Shown here in pieces: positions 8,180 to 20,166 of a stretch of DNA of 64,000 bases. The translations under genes and the position numbers were made by a program. Numbering within the stretch: the first letter of the stretch is position 1; every line of letters starts with the position of its first letter. The DNA comes from Prochlorococcus marinus bv. HNLC2 (GTDB taxonomy: Bacteria > Cyanobacteriota > Cyanobacteriia > PCC-6307 > Cyanobiaceae), in contig GL947595.1 in assembly GCA_000218745.1 (NCBI GenBank), forward strand, positions 1,019,082 to 1,083,081, read 5' to 3'. The notes beneath the pieces were generated by a model. The model made no database searches and had not been told where the DNA came from. It worked only from the letters and a program-made list of their open reading frames with translations.

Positions 8180-8223
8180 CTATTAACTTATTAGTCATTA
8201 TTTTTACTAATTAATTACAAATT

Positions 8224-10000
8224 TTAATAGTGGTTTGCTACTTTCCTATGGTGAACAGCAGTCTTACAAGATAGATCTGACACATTCCCATTCTCAACGA
8301 CACCATAAATGATCCAGTGATCAGGAGTTTCGAGTCTCGAAATTACTTTGCAATCAAGAAAAGCTAGTGCATCAGATAATACAGGACCACCTTTTGCAAG
8401 ATCCTTAATAATATCTACATCAGCAAATCTATCTGCGCCAGGAGCAAATCTTTTTAAGAAATGCCTAAACATTTTTTGAAAATTATCTTCTCTTAAGATA
8501 TTTACTACAAAAGTTTTATTTACTTGCATAAATGATTCGATTGCCCTGTCTTTCGCAACGGCAACGGTTATACCTGGTGGGGAAAAGCTTGCTTGGCTGA
8601 CCCAGCTAGCAACCATAGCACTTTGCCTGAAAGTTGAATCTGAACCTTCACTAGCAGTAACCACATATAGACCTCCGCTTAATCTTCCTAAAGCTTTATC
8701 TAAATTTGAATCAAGATTTTTAATCGATGCAATATTTTTCTTTTTATTAATAAGCTGGCCTAAGTCAGTCCCTGCTTCTTCGAATCTTTGGTAGATAATA
8801 GGATTTGGAGACTCTTTTACTCTTAGAGGACTTAATGCTTCTTTTTGTTTTAATTCTCTTAATTTATTAGCCAATGAATCGATGGGTTCATCATTCCCGC
8901 CAAATGAATCGTATGTTGCTGTAAATTGTTTTGGTTTTAGTGCTGCGAATAGAGTTCCTATTGACTCCTGTAAATCGACATCAGAATTAATTGGCCAAGT
9001 CGGTATAACTACAGCTTTCGCTTCTGTAATTAAGGCAGTTAATTCTTGTTGATCAGAAGATCTTAGATCAATTAATTGCACCTGCGCATCAGCTTTACCA
9101 ATGCCATGAGAAAGTGCTTGACTTAAACGATCACAAAAACCGTAATCACTTATATAACACACTGCTACGTATTCATTACCTTTGTTTTTATTATTACTCC
9201 ACTCAGAATATTTATTTTTCCAAAACTCTACGTGATTTTGAAGAATTGGGCCATGACCGACTGCAATAGAGTTCAACAGAGGGAAGCTTATCGATTTTTT
9301 TTATTGCCTGAATGACACTACGAGCATTTGGACCCATTAAACAATCGTAATAGAAGCGAAAGTCTTTAAAAATTTCTTTTTGATTCGAGTCAAATAAATC
9401 ATTTGAGCAATAATGTAAACCGAAAGCATCACAGGTATATAAAACTTTAGTACCGTGATCAAAAGAAAAAATTGTATCAGGCCAGTGAAGATTGGGAGCG
9501 CTAATAAATTCAATATTATGATTGATCCCACTTTCACTATTTGTCCCAAGATCTAAGAATTCACCACTTTTAACTTCTAGACGTTTGAAGGGTCTGTGTA
9601 TTTGATCTTCAATGAATTTGAGTGCAATTTTTGATCCGACTATAGTAATTTCAGGATTAAGATCTAATAAGTCAGAAATTAAACCTGAGTGATCAGGCTC
9701 TGTATGACTAGAAATTAAATAACTAATTTCTTTAGGGTTGACTTGCTGAATTAAGTTATCTAGCCACAAACTCTCAAATTTAGAGTGTGATGTGTCTATG
9801 ACTGCGATCTTTTTTCCTTTAATAATAAAACTATTATAAGTAGTCCCATTTCTGAGGCCGAACTCAATATCAAATCTACTTCTATCCCAATCTAGTGATC
9901 TTATGGCAATTGAATCTTCTGCAAAATTTCTACATTGAACGGATAGTTTTTGTTCAACGTGAGATATGTCAGAAGTATTGGTTTTTGTAGAAGATACCAT
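8224..10000 (-). pseudogene. flv3: Flavodiiron protein Flv3 type, one frameshift
   Basis: Together the two frames encode about 590 residues. The N-terminal part (9212-10000) has the intact diiron motif SSHTEPDHSG (His99, Glu101, Asp103, His104), and the C-terminal part (8224-9276) has the flavodoxin domain (VAVCYISDYGFCDRL) and flavin reductase domain (VASWVSQASFSPPG). This is the catalytic, canonical-ligand partner of Flv1 in photosynthetic O2 reduction. A single frameshift near 9260-9275 breaks the frame inside the linker after the lactamase domain; the SIAVGHGPIL block resumes in the new frame. All domains are otherwise intact, so a base-call error is more likely than loss of function. Confidence 0.85.
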
Positions 10001-10120
10001 AATACAAAAAACTTTATTTATTAACTTTAGTTCAGTAGAATATAGTTTCGCGTGATTTTTGTCGTGAAATTAAGGAAATTGTGTATTTCTTAATCATTTA
10101 GTTCACAACTTATTCTAGAA

Positions 10121-12781
10121 ATGGCATCTACAATCAATGAATTTCCTTCAACTGGAGACGAAATTAGAAAATCATTTTTAGATTTTTATGAAAGGAAAGC
10201 TCATAAAGTTATTCCAAGCTCATCATTAATACCGGAAGATCCAACAGTTCTACTAACCATAGCAGGAATGTTACCCTTTAAATCAGTTTTTTTAGGGCTA
10301 AAAGAGCGACCTTCAGAGAGAGCAACATCAAGTCAAAAATGTATTAGAACAAACGATATTGAGAATGTAGGAATAACTGCACGACATCATACTTTCTTTG
10401 AAATGTTAGGAAATTTTTCGTTTGGCGATTATTTCAAAGAGGATGCTATCAAATGGGCTTGGGAACTAGTAACTAATGTTTATAACTTAGACCCAAAAAA
10501 TATTGTGGTAAGTATCTACTATAAGGATGAAGAATCTAAGGCAATCTGGGAAAAGGTAGTAGGAGTTGAGACAAGTAGAATAATTAAGTTAGATGAAAAA
10601 GATAATTTTTGGTCTTCAGGTCCAACAGGACCATGTGGGCCATGTTCAGAACTTTATTATGATTTTCATCCTGAAAGAGGAACAAATAATATCGATTTAG
10701 AGGATGATGATCGATTTATAGAATTTTATAACTTGGTTTTTATGCAACATAATCGAGATATAAATGGAAATTTAACAGATCTAGCATCTAAGAATATAGA
10801 TACTGGAATGGGACTAGAGAGAATGGCGCAAATACTTCAAAATAAAAAAAATAATTATGAGACTGATTTAATCTTTCCAATCATAAAAAAAGCTTCTGAA
10901 ATAGCAAATATTGATTATCAAACTTCTACGGATAGTAAAAAAACATCTTTAAAGATACTTGGAGATCATACCAGAGCAGTAATTCATTTAATTTCTGATG
11001 GTGTAGTAGCTAGTAATCTTGGTAGAGGATATGTTTTGCGCAGATTACTTAGGAGAATGATACGACATGGAAGATTATTGGGGGTTAGAAAGAACTTTTT
11101 AATGGAATTAGCTGAAGTTGGGATTCAAATGATGAAGGAAACTTATCCGGAGTTAGATATTAATGCTGATCGGATTTTGAAAGATATTGATATTGAAGAA
11201 TTAAGATTTCTTGAAACTCTAGAACGAGGCGAAAAATTAATAAATGAATTTTTAATCTCAGGAGAAAAAATCATGTCTGGATTGAAAGCATTTGAACTTT
11301 ATGACACTTATGGATTTCCTTTAGAGCTTACCAAAGAGATATTAGAGGAAAATAATATTCAAATTGATTTACAAGGATTTGAAAAAGAAATGGATTCTCA
11401 AAGAGAAAGGGCTAAAGCTTCTTCTCAAAACATTGATTTAACTCTTAAAGGATCTATTGAAAGAGATATTGAGTTATTTGATAAGACGATTTTTAATGGC
11501 TATCAATCACTGAATTCTCTTGGGAAAATACTAGGAATCTTTATAGATTCTAATTCTGTTACTAATGCATCGGAAGGACAATATGTTCAAATGATCTTGG
11601 ACCAAACATCTTTTTACGGAGAGTCGGGTGGACAGGTTGGTGATGTAGGAGTAATAATTTCTGATAATGCGGAAATATTGATTGATAAAGTTATTCGTAA
11701 AAAAGGTGTATTTCTACATTGTGGAAAAGTATTGAAAGGAGTGATTTCTTTAAATCAGTCAGTTGAGACAAAAGTGGATAAGTTCAACAGAGCAAAAGCG
11801 GAAGCAAATCATACAGCAACGCATTTACTTCAATCGGCTTTAAAGATAATCGTAGATAAAAGCGTAAGTCAAAGGGGGTCATTAGTCGCTTTTAATAAAT
11901 TGAGATTTGACTTTAATGCTTCTCAACCCGTATCTACAGTTCAAATAGCTGAAGTTGAAACTCTTGTGAATAAATGGATAATGGAGAATCATCCTGTCGT
12001 TGTAAAAAGTATGCAAAAAGATGATGCTTTAGAAGCAGGAGCATTAGCTATGTTTGGAGAAAAATATGGGGATATAGTCAGAGTTGTAGATATGCCAGGT
12101 GTCTCTATGGAGCTTTGTGGCGGTACGCATGTTCAAGAGAACATCAGAATTAGGCTGTTTCAAGATTATTTCTGAGGTTGGTATTTCTTCTGGAATTAGG
12201 CGGATAGAGGCGCTATCTGGTCAATCAGTATTAAATTTTTTGAGTGAAAGAAGTTTACTCGTTAATCAACTTAGTGAATTATTAAAATCCAATCCTAAAC
12301 AGTTATTTGAAAGAGTTAATATACTTCAATCTGAGCTTATTATTAAAAATAAAGAAATTAAAAAAATAAAAGAAGAGTTAGCATCTTATAAATATTCTTC
12401 CCTTTTGAATTCTGTAGAAAAGTTTGGACAGTGTTCAATTTTAGTGAGTGAATTAAATGATCTAGAAGGGAATTTGATGCAAACTTCAGCTTTAAATTTA
12501 ACTTCTAAATTAGGAGATAATTCAGTTGTTATTCTGGGAGGAGTTCCAGATAAATCAAATAAAAAATTATTATTTGTGATTTCATTAGGATCAATATTAG
12601 TAAGTAATGGCTTGCATGCAGGTAAATTAATTAATAAAATTGCAGGATATGCTCTGGAGGAGGAGGAGGCAAAGCAAATTTTGCTCAGGCAGGAGCAAAT
12701 AATACTGAGAAGTTAAATGATGCATTAAATTTTGCGAAGGGATTTTTAAGAAGTGAATTAAATAATTATTTGGATAAATAA
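10121..12781 (+). pseudogene. alaS: Alanyl-tRNA synthetase, two frameshifts
   Basis: The gene charges tRNA-Ala. The span encodes about 886 residues, the normal AlaS size. Frame one (10121-12175) holds the class II catalytic core ([30 protein letters not shown]) and the editing domain with HTATHLLQ and CGGTH-type metal ligands. After a frameshift near 12140-12170 the reading continues (12099-12716), with the C-terminal oligomerisation and tRNA-binding domain. A second shift near 12655, in GGAGGAGGAGG, restores a [12 protein letters not shown] tail and an end at TAA 12779-12781. AlaS is essential, so these shifts are most probably sequence errors. Its 3' end overlaps the 3' end of speA. Confidence 0.92.
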
Positions 12782-14709
12782 GTACTTTCTCTTAGGCTTG
12801 ATTCAAATTGTGTAATTAATTTTTTTGACTCAGCAATAGTTATCTTTTTATTGTTTATTGCTGTTTCACATTTTAATCTTATTCTTTCAAGTAAATCATC
12901 AACATTATAATCAAATACTTTTAATATCTCAGCTTTGCTATCCTCTTTAATCATATTTGTGATTTTGTAGTCTTCAGAGCTAGTAATGTCTATATGAATA
13001 ATATTTGTGTTACCAAATAAATTATGTAAATTACCCAAAGGCTCTTGATATGCGCCTGATAGAAAAATGCCAATAAAATAATCTTCATCTTTATTGAATC
13101 TGTGAAGATGTAATAATGATTTACTATTACCTTTATCAATAAAATTATTTAATTTTCCATCAGAATCACATGTTAAATCTGCAAAACTTGCTTCTAAAGC
13201 TGGTTTTTCAGAATGTCTATGTATTGGAATTATTGGAAAAATTTGATTAATTGCCCAGGTATCGGGAATAGATTTAAACACAGAGAAATTGGCATAATAA
13301 ATTGATGCAAGAATTGATTTAATATCTGATAAATCTGAGTGAATGATATTTTTATATTCGATAATTTTTGTAATTTCTTTTGCACATTTCCATACTATTT
13401 TTTCAACATGCGCTCTTTCTGTGAGATTCATATATCCCAATCTAAATGAAGATAATGAATCATCCTTGAATTTTTTTGTATCATTCCAGAGCTCAATTAT
13501 TTTTGACAAGTTGTCATCATCTATATTTAGAGATTTTATTTGATTTAGTGTATCGAGAAGATTTTTGATTATTAATGAATTACTATTCTCACCTTTGATA
13601 TTTATTTCGTAATTCTCATTATTTGTTCCTAGAACATTAAAAATTAATACTGAGCAATGACTTGCAATTGACCTCCCGCTTTCTGAGATTATTATTGGGT
13701 GATCAACATTATTTTGATCACAGTAATCCTTTAATGTAGCAACAACATCATTGGCATAATTTTGTAAAGAGTAATTAGTTGAATTACTTGTGGGTGTTTT
13801 ACTACCATCGTAATCAATACCTAATCCACCTCCTACATCAATGTATTTCATATGTGCACCAAGTTTGTTTAGTTCAACAAAGATCTGACTAGCCTCTTGT
13901 AAAGCATTTTTTATGATCTTAATATCACTAATCTGACTTCCTATGTGAAAGTGCAGCAAATTTAATTCATCAAGTAGTTGCGAATCTCTTAATTCTTCAA
14001 CTGTTGTCATAATTTCTGGAATTGATAATCCAAATTTTGATTTATCTCCAACTGATTTTCCCCATCTACCGCTACTTTTACTAGAGAGTTTGGTTCGTAT
14101 ACCAATTATTGGTTTAGAGCCTAGCTTTTTAACTGAATCAATTATTCTTTTTACATCATCTCTTTGTTCAATTACTATTACTGGTCTTTTGCCTAACTTC
14201 CTAGCTAAAATGGCCATCTCAATATAATTTTTGTCTTTATATCCATTGCAAATTAAGAATGCTCTTTCATTTTTTAAAAGGGATAGTGCGATAAGTAATT
14301 CTGATTTACTTCCAACTTCTAATCCAAAATCCCACTCAGATCCATACTCGATAATTTTCTCAAGCATAGTTTTTTGTTGATTACATTTAATTGGGAATAC
14401 TCCTTGATATCTATTTTTATATGAATAAAATTTAATTGCATTAATAAAAGAATTATTTAATTCAGAAATCCTATCTTTTAAAACATCATTAAATCTTAAA
14501 ATCAACGGAGGTTTAATATCTCTATTTTGTATTTCTTCAACTAATTTAAAAAGATCGATCGACTTCTTATCGTTTGTATTATTTGATATAGCGATATTAC
14601 CTTTTTTATTTATAAAAAAATATTTATCTCCCCATTTGTCAATTTCATAAGTGCGAATACTATCAGAAATTGACCATTTTGTATTGGATGTATTTTCTTG
14701 ATTAAACAA
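12766..14709 (-). CDS. speA: Biosynthetic arginine decarboxylase
   Basis: A 647-residue fold-III PLP enzyme that converts arginine to agmatine, the first step of polyamine synthesis. The PLP-lysine region reads [10 protein letters not shown] near residue 100; HFHIGSQ and [13 protein letters not shown] are the phosphate- and substrate-binding blocks; CDSDGKL carries the Cys-Asp active-site pair near the C-terminus. Length fits SpeA. The ATG at 14709 faces ndk across a 111-bp gap that must hold two divergent promoters. The gene is intact although its neighbour alaS is frameshifted. Confidence 0.95.
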   Translation of the reverse strand: MFNQENTSNTKWSISDSIRTYEIDKWGDKYFFINKKGNIAISNNTNDKKSIDLFKLVEEIQNRDIKPPLILRFNDVLKDRISELNNSFINAIKFYSYKNRYQGVFPIKCNQQKTMLEKIIEYGSEWDFGLEVGSKSELLIALSLLKNERAFLICNGYKDKNYIEMAILARKLGKRPVIVIEQRDDVKRIIDSVKKLGSKPIIGIRTKLSSKSSGRWGKSVGDKSKFGLSIPEIMTTVEELRDSQLLDELNLLHFHIGSQISDIKIIKNALQEASQIFVELNKLGAHMKYIDVGGGLGIDYDGSKTPTSNSTNYSLQNYANDVVATLKDYCDQNNVDHPIIISESGRSIASHCSVLIFNVLGTNNENYEINIKGENSNSLIIKNLLDTLNQIKSLNIDDDNLSKIIELWNDTKKFKDDSLSSFRLGYMNLTERAHVEKIVWKCAKEITKIIEYKNIIHSDLSDIKSILASIYYANFSVFKSIPDTWAINQIFPIIPIHRHSEKPALEASFADLTCDSDGKLNNFIDKGNSKSLLHLHRFNKDEDYFIGIFLSGAYQEPLGNLHNLFGNTNIIHIDITSSEDYKITNMIKEDSKAEILKVFDYNVDDLLERIRLKCETAINNKKITIAESKKLITQFESSLRESTYLSK

Positions 14710-14820
14710 AGCAGTTATAGTTTGAAATAAAAAAAATGATCTTAGATTCAGTCATTTAATAGTTTAATGATTTGTTCTTAAGATGCTACTTTAAATAAAG
14801 GATATTCATAAAGATTTTAA

Positions 14821-15276
14821 ATGACTGAACGAACTTTTATTGCAATTAAACCTGATGGTGTTCAACGAGGTTTGATATCTGAAATTATTGGCAGATTTGA
14901 AAGAAAAGGTTTTAAATTAGTTGGTTTGAAACAATTAATCCCATCAAAAGAACTTGCACAAAAACATTATGGGGTTCATAAAGATAGGCCTTTTTTTGGA
15001 GATTTAGTTGAATTTATTTCCAGTGGACCAGTAATTGCGATGGTTTGGGAGGGAGAAGGCGTTATTTTGAATGCAAGAAAATTAATTGGTGCAACTAAAC
15101 CTCTTGAAGCTGAACCAGGAACTATTAGAGGAGACCTAGCTATTGATATTGGCAGGAATATAATCCATGGGTCAGATGGATCTGAAACTGCAGCATTTGA
15201 AATCAATCTATGGTTTGAAGATTCTGAGATTAATGAGTGGAAGACCTCAGATTATAAATGGAGAGTAGAATCCTAA
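14821..15276 (+). CDS. ndk: Nucleoside diphosphate kinase
   Basis: A 151-residue enzyme that moves the gamma phosphate between nucleoside triphosphates and diphosphates. The start [16 protein letters not shown], the NxIHGSDG motif with the phosphorylated histidine ([10 protein letters not shown]) and the C-terminal W are all present. Length and fold motifs are fully typical, and the frame is intact. Its stop is next to the 3' end of thiO on the other strand. Confidence 0.97.
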   Translation: MTERTFIAIKPDGVQRGLISEIIGRFERKGFKLVGLKQLIPSKELAQKHYGVHKDRPFFGDLVEFISSGPVIAMVWEGEGVILNARKLIGATKPLEAEPGTIRGDLAIDIGRNIIHGSDGSETAAFEINLWFEDSEINEWKTSDYKWRVES

Positions 15277-16388
15277 TCAGTTTTCTTTAAACCTTGCATA
15301 ATTAAATTTCTCAAGAAATATATTTTCTTTATCATTTAACTTGCATTTAGTTATAACCTTATAAATTAATTTACTTGTTATGGCTGAGAATAAAACACCA
15401 TTTCTATAATGTCCTACTGCTAAAAAGAGATTTTTGAGATGTGTTTTTCCAATAATTGGTTTAAGGTCTGGTGTTGCAGGTCTAAATCCCCACCAGTGCT
15501 CCATATGAGGCCATGTCACTGCTTCTGGGAATAATGATTTAATTCCATCTTGGAGAGTTTTTATACCCTGAGGAGTATTTCCAGTGTTAAAGCCGGCATT
15601 GTTTCTACTGTTGCTCCTACAATTACTAATCCATCATCGCGAGGAACCATATAAGTTTTAGGTCCGAAAAGTACCCTATTTATTCTATTAATTGGTCCTT
15701 GAATAGAGAGCATTTGACCTTTAATTGGATAGATAGGTAGATCAGTCATGAGTTGTCTGCTCCAGGCTCCGCAACATATGATGGCTTTTTCATAGAAAAT
15801 AGATTTGATTTCTCCAAAAGCATTTAAGATTTGGACACCTTTAAATTTATTGTTTTCATAAATTAATTTTGTAGCATTAGTGCCCTCTTGAAATTGCACT
15901 CCATGAAATGTACATGCTTTTTCAAGTGCACGCATTAATCTTCTACGATTATCGATTTGTCCATCTTGTTTGAAAAGTAATCCGTGTTTCCATTTCGCAT
16001 CAAGCCCATATATTTGTTCCTCGAGTTCCTCTCTATTTAAATATTTGCCATATTTGTAAGTAGGGAATTTTTCTAAGTCTTTTATCTCCTCAAATGGAAC
16101 AACTATTCCACAGTTTTTTAATCCACAACTGATCTCGCTATCAATTTCTATTTCTTTAATCCATTGTGGGATTAAATTTTGACTTTCTTGGCCGAAACTA
16201 AGTAATTCATCGCTAAGCCCTTCTGCGTGAGCAGCAAGCATTCCTGCTGCAACAAAACCAGCTGCCTCGGATCTCTGTTTACTTAATACTTCAACATGGA
16301 AATTTTTTTTAGCGAATTCATATGCAAGAGATAAGCCTATTAAACCTCCGCCAATAATTAAAATTGATTCTTTTTTATCAGAATTCAT
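15277..16388 (-). pseudogene. thiO: ThiO/DadA-type FAD-dependent oxidoreductase, one frameshift
   Basis: The span encodes about 370 residues of the DAO family, most like glycine oxidase ThiO, which supplies the iminoglycine for thiazole in thiamine synthesis. The N-terminal FAD-binding motif is IIGGGLIGLSLAYEFA. YPIKGQMLSI and VPRDDGLVIVGATVE are conserved DAO blocks. After VGATVE the frame shifts near 15590; the next frame reads NAGFNTGNTPQG and continues to TWPHMEHWWGFRPATPD, the C-terminal FAD motif. One base change in a short A-run would repair it, so an error is likely. Substrate is assigned by family only; it could be another amino-acid oxidase. Confidence 0.82.
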
Positions 16389-16469
16389 ATAATTTTTCTT
16401 GATTTATATAAGTTTGATACTTTTTTTACTTTATATTTCATATTATTTAAAGAAGGTAACTATTAGTAA

Positions 16470-17942
16470 ATGAAGAATCTTGAAGCTTGGGAAGCTGTAA
16501 TTGGTCTAGAGACTCATGTACAGCTTAATACTAAAAGTAAAATATTTACATCTGCTTCAACAGCTTTTGGTGATGATCCGAATACTCATATTGATCCAGT
16601 TGTATGTGGTTTACCAGGAACATTACCTGTCTTAAATGAAAAAGTATTGGAATACGCTGTTAAGACTTCTTTAGCGCTAAATTTAAATGTTGCTGAGCAT
16701 TGTAAATTTGATAGAAAACAATACTTTTATCCTGACTTGCCTAAAAATTATCAAATTTCTCAATTTGATGAACCTATAGCAGAGGATGGTTGGTTAGAAG
16801 TCGAAATTTCAGAAAAAGGCAAAGATTCTTATATTAAAAAAATAGGAATCGAGAGATTACATATGGAGGAAGACGCTGGCAAATTAGTACACGCCGGTAG
16901 TGATCGTTTAGATGGTTCAAAATATTCCTTAGTAGACTATAACCGTGCGGGGATTGCACTGGTTGAGATAGTCAGCAAGCCTGATATTAGGACAGGAAGA
17001 GAGGCCTCTGAATATGCTTCAGAGATAAGAAGAACGGTGAGATATCTTGGAGTTTCTGATGGGAATATGCAAGAAGGATCTTTGAGGTGTGATGTAAACA
17101 TTTCTGTACGTAGAGGACCAGAAGCTCCTTTTGGCACGAAAGTTGAAATTAAAAATATGAATTCATTTTCTGCTATTCAAAAGGCTTGTGAATATGAAAT
17201 CAAAAGACAAATAAATGTTTACGAAGAAGGAGGTGAAATTTATCAAGAGACCCGATTATGGGATGAATCAAAGCAAACAACAAAAAGTATGAGGCTTAAA
17301 GAAGGAAGTAGTGATTATAGATATTTCCCAGATCCTGATTTAGGTCCAATTGAACTTTCTAAAAATCGTATTGCTGAGTGGATGCAAGAACTACCAGAAT
17401 TACCTTATAAAAAAAGGCATAAATATGTTAATGAATTTGGCTTGTCTGCATATGATGCAAGAATTCTTTCTGATGAAATTTATATGGCTACATTTTTTGA
17501 AGAAACGGTTAAGTATGGTGCAGATCCTAAAATCGCTTCAAACTGGATTACTAGCGATATTTCCGGCTACTTGAAAGCAAATAAGCAAGCTTTTAATTCA
17601 ATTAAGATGACATCAAAAAATCTTGCAGAGATGATTAGTTTAATTTCTAATAATACTATCAGCGGTAAAATTGCAAAAGATATCTTGCCAGAAATCATAG
17701 AAACAAATATTTCTCCCAAAAAATTAGTAGATCAAAAAGGGTTGGCAATGATTAGTGACTCCTCCAGTTTGGAAATCATAGTAGATGAATTAATTAAAAA
17801 TCATCCTGAAGAAGTAAAAGCTTATAAAAACGGCAAAACTAAATTACTTGGATTTTTTGTTGGACAGTTAATGAAACAGACAAAAGGCAAAGCTGATCCT
17901 AAACTTGCAAATAGAATTATTTCGTCAAAGTTAAATAGCTAA
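16470..17942 (+). CDS. gatB: Aspartyl/glutamyl-tRNA amidotransferase subunit B
   Basis: A 490-residue subunit of GatCAB, which converts Glu-tRNA-Gln (and Asp-tRNA-Asn) to the correct amide form. The N-terminus WEAVIGLETHVQLNTKSKIF, the DLPKNYQISQFD block and the LVEIVSKPD-RTG block are signatures of GatB. The C-terminal YqeY-like tail (about 400-490) ends with GQLMKQTKGKADPKLAN. The gene is intact and of normal length. Its stop overlaps the coaE stop on the other strand. GatA and GatC are not in the window. Confidence 0.96.
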   Translation: MKNLEAWEAVIGLETHVQLNTKSKIFTSASTAFGDDPNTHIDPVVCGLPGTLPVLNEKVLEYAVKTSLALNLNVAEHCKFDRKQYFYPDLPKNYQISQFDEPIAEDGWLEVEISEKGKDSYIKKIGIERLHMEEDAGKLVHAGSDRLDGSKYSLVDYNRAGIALVEIVSKPDIRTGREASEYASEIRRTVRYLGVSDGNMQEGSLRCDVNISVRRGPEAPFGTKVEIKNMNSFSAIQKACEYEIKRQINVYEEGGEIYQETRLWDESKQTTKSMRLKEGSSDYRYFPDPDLGPIELSKNRIAEWMQELPELPYKKRHKYVNEFGLSAYDARILSDEIYMATFFEETVKYGADPKIASNWITSDISGYLKANKQAFNSIKMTSKNLAEMISLISNNTISGKIAKDILPEIIETNISPKKLVDQKGLAMISDSSSLEIIVDELIKNHPEEVKAYKNGKTKLLGFFVGQLMKQTKGKADPKLANRIISSKLNS

Positions 17943-18543
17943 ATTAACTGATTAATTTTTGTTTTCCAAGTCTGATTATCCTCATCGCTACTAATCACTA
18001 CATCTGATAGTTTTTCTTTATCAATATCATTGGATTGTGAATCTATAATTCTCTAGCCTCTTCCTCTGATATTTTATCTCTATTCATTACTCTCTTTAAT
18101 TGTGTGTTCTTAGAACATTTAATAAACCATATTTCTGTACATAGATCTGTAAAGTTTGCCTCAAAAAGTAATGGAATTTCTAAAATTAAACATTTATTAT
18201 TCATTTTTATAACATTTATTTTTCATTCTCTCTTTCACTAAAGGATGAATTATATTTTCTAACCAAATTTTTTCAGTTGGCTTTTTAAAAATAATTTCTT
18301 TTAGTAGTTTGGTCTTAATTTCTTTTGTGGGAGATGAAAAATCTATAATTCTATTCCGAAATGTTTAATAATTTTTTTATATGATTTTGTTTCTGAAAGT
18401 AAAAATTGCTTAGCAATTTCATCTGCATTAATAATTTCAATTTTTTTAAAATTTGAAATATAGTTAGCAATTGTTGTTTTACCAGAAGCTATTCCACCTG
18501 TAATACCAATCCTTCTTTGTTTATGTTCTAGATTGCTAATCAT
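17939..18543 (-). pseudogene. coaE: Dephospho-CoA kinase, several frameshifts
   Basis: CoaE phosphorylates dephospho-CoA in the last step of CoA synthesis. The N-terminal 66 residues (18343-18543) carry the P-loop GITGGIASGKTT and the INADEIA block. Beyond a frameshift after HFGIEL, other frames give IIDFSSPTKEIKTKLLK, then LILEIPLLFEA, the conserved CoaE lid region, then RVMNRDKISEEEA and an end at KTKINQLI. At least three shifts (near 18350, 18210 and 18050) are needed. The enzyme is essential, so error is likely, but this is among the most damaged genes in the window. Confidence 0.8.
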
Positions 18544-18607
18544 AAATTCCTGAATATAGTTTTTGTAAAAGAAAATGAAGAATGGCTACTATAAAATTAT
18601 ATTGGTA

Positions 18608-19851
18608 ATGGAGAAAAATTTAACTTGGCTTGGACTTTTATAAATGATTCTGAAAAAATACCTGATAGCTTTTTATTCTCAGGAATATCAGCAGGATTAA
18701 AAGTTTCTAATGAAAAAAGATCTCGCATTAATTTTAGCTCCTCCTAATAGCATTTTTACTGGTTTTTTTACAAATTCAGTTGTTAGAGCTTCTTGCGTAG
18801 ACATTTGTATAAATCGTCTTCAAGAATCTTTTGGTTTTGTTAGAGCAATATTGATAAATTCGGGACAAGCAAATGCTTGTACCGGTGATAAAGGTCTTAT
18901 TGATTCATTAGCTGCTACAAAAGAAGTTGGAGATATTTTAGGTATACCTGATAATCAAATACTAATTTGCTCTACTGGAGTTATTGGTGAATATATTCCT
19001 ATGAAATGTCTTATAAATAAATTACCTTTATTAGTTAAGAATTTGGATGAGAGGAATTTTAAAGATGCGTCTGAGGCTATTTTAACTACTGATTTAGTCC
19101 CCAAAAGTTTCATTATTGAAAGATATATTGCTGGGAGAAGAATAAGGATTGCAGGTTTTGCAAAAGGGTCAGGAATGATTTATCCAAATATGGCTACAAT
19201 GCTTGCTTTTATTATTTGTGATGTTGGTATTGAGAAGAAGATTTGGGATGCGAATGATAAAGGATGCACTTCGGTCTTCATTTAATTCAATTTCTGTTGA
19301 TGGAGAAACAAGTACTAATGATTCTTTTATTGCTATTAACTCAGGTGAACCTAATAGAAAAACAATATTTACCTATTATTCATGAAGGTATTGATATGGT
19401 TTGTAAGAAATTAGCTAAATCAATTGCTAGAGATGGCGAAGGTGCGAATTGTTTAATTGAAGTAATAGTGGAGAATGCAAAAAATGAATCTGATGCATTA
19501 AAAATTGCTAAATCTATTTCTAATTCGATGCTTGTTAAAACAGCAATACATGGCTGCGATCCAAACTGGGGAAGAATTATTGGGGCTGCTGGAAATACTG
19601 GGGTTCAATTCAAACTTGATGATGTTGATTTATTTATAGGCGAATTTCAGATTTTAAGAAAAGGCAAGTTGATGCTTTTTGATAAAGAAAAGGTGGGCAG
19701 CTATATAAGAAGCAAAATGAATGGAGATTATTTAGTAAATGATATTGTTCGAATTATACTCAACTTAAACCAAGGAAAAAGTAAAAGCATCGCATGGGGT
19801 TGTGATTTATCTAAGAAATATGTTGAGATAAATAGCGAATATACAACTTAA
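18608..19851 (+). pseudogene. argJ: Glutamate N-acetyltransferase, multiple frameshifts
   Basis: ArgJ makes N-acetylglutamate and recycles acetyl groups in arginine synthesis. Recognisable blocks occur in order in changing frames: FINDSEKIPDSFLFSGISAG from about 18640, LALILAPPNSIFTGFFTNSV, the INSGQANACTG region, GSGMIYPNMATMLAF around the self-cleavage Thr (normally KGSGMIxPNMATML), then SSFNSISVDGETSTNDSF and DPNWGRIIGAAGN near the end. Shifts fall near 18630, 18712 (an A6 run), 19258 and 19350. Without them the product would be about 413 residues, the usual ArgJ size. The gene is biosynthetically important, so sequencing errors are the simplest cause. Confidence 0.87.
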
Positions 19852-19896
19852 TGATAAATTCTTTATGTTTTTAATTTAATACGAGTAAATTATTTT

Positions 19897-20166
19897 TTAA
19901 ATCTTCAAAAAATCTAGAGGAATTATTTTATTTATATCAAGAAATAATATAGTTCCAGCTCCAATCAGTGCTCCAAAAAAACCAGTCAAAAAATAAGTCG
20001 ATAAATTCAAACCGCTTAAAGAATGCTCAATAGAGTTTCTTTTTGGCGCTTTATCAACAATTTTTAAGCGCTGATTGGCATTTGGTTGTTTGAGCTGTTG
20101 GTGTCGGATGAGGGCTTCGAAATCAGGCATGAGATTTGAGATGCGATAGAACAATAAGCAGACCAA
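19897..20166 (-). CDS. Membrane-anchored tail, probably frameshifted end of ParA-like gene
   Basis: This 89-residue frame overlaps the 3' end of the ParA-like gene by about 100 bases. Its readable part starts at NLMPDFEALIRHQQ, followed by a basic stretch and one hydrophobic helix (YFLTGFFGALIGAGTILFL). The ParA frame runs into a low-complexity Ser/Asn tail exactly where this frame begins to look protein-like, and both share the SQIS/ISNL junction. I infer a single ParA-like protein of about 280 residues with a C-terminal membrane anchor, split by a frameshift near 20125. A separate small membrane gene starting at the internal ATG (MPDFEAL) is the alternative. Confidence 0.5.
   Translation of the reverse strand: MVCLLFYRISNLMPDFEALIRHQQLKQPNANQRLKIVDKAPKRNSIEHSLSGLNLSTYFLTGFFGALIGAGTILFLDINKIIPLDFLKI

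Noticed and set aside
14976-15206. Minus-strand open frame opposite ndk
   Set aside because: It is the mirror of a fully conserved gene and shows no ribosome binding site.
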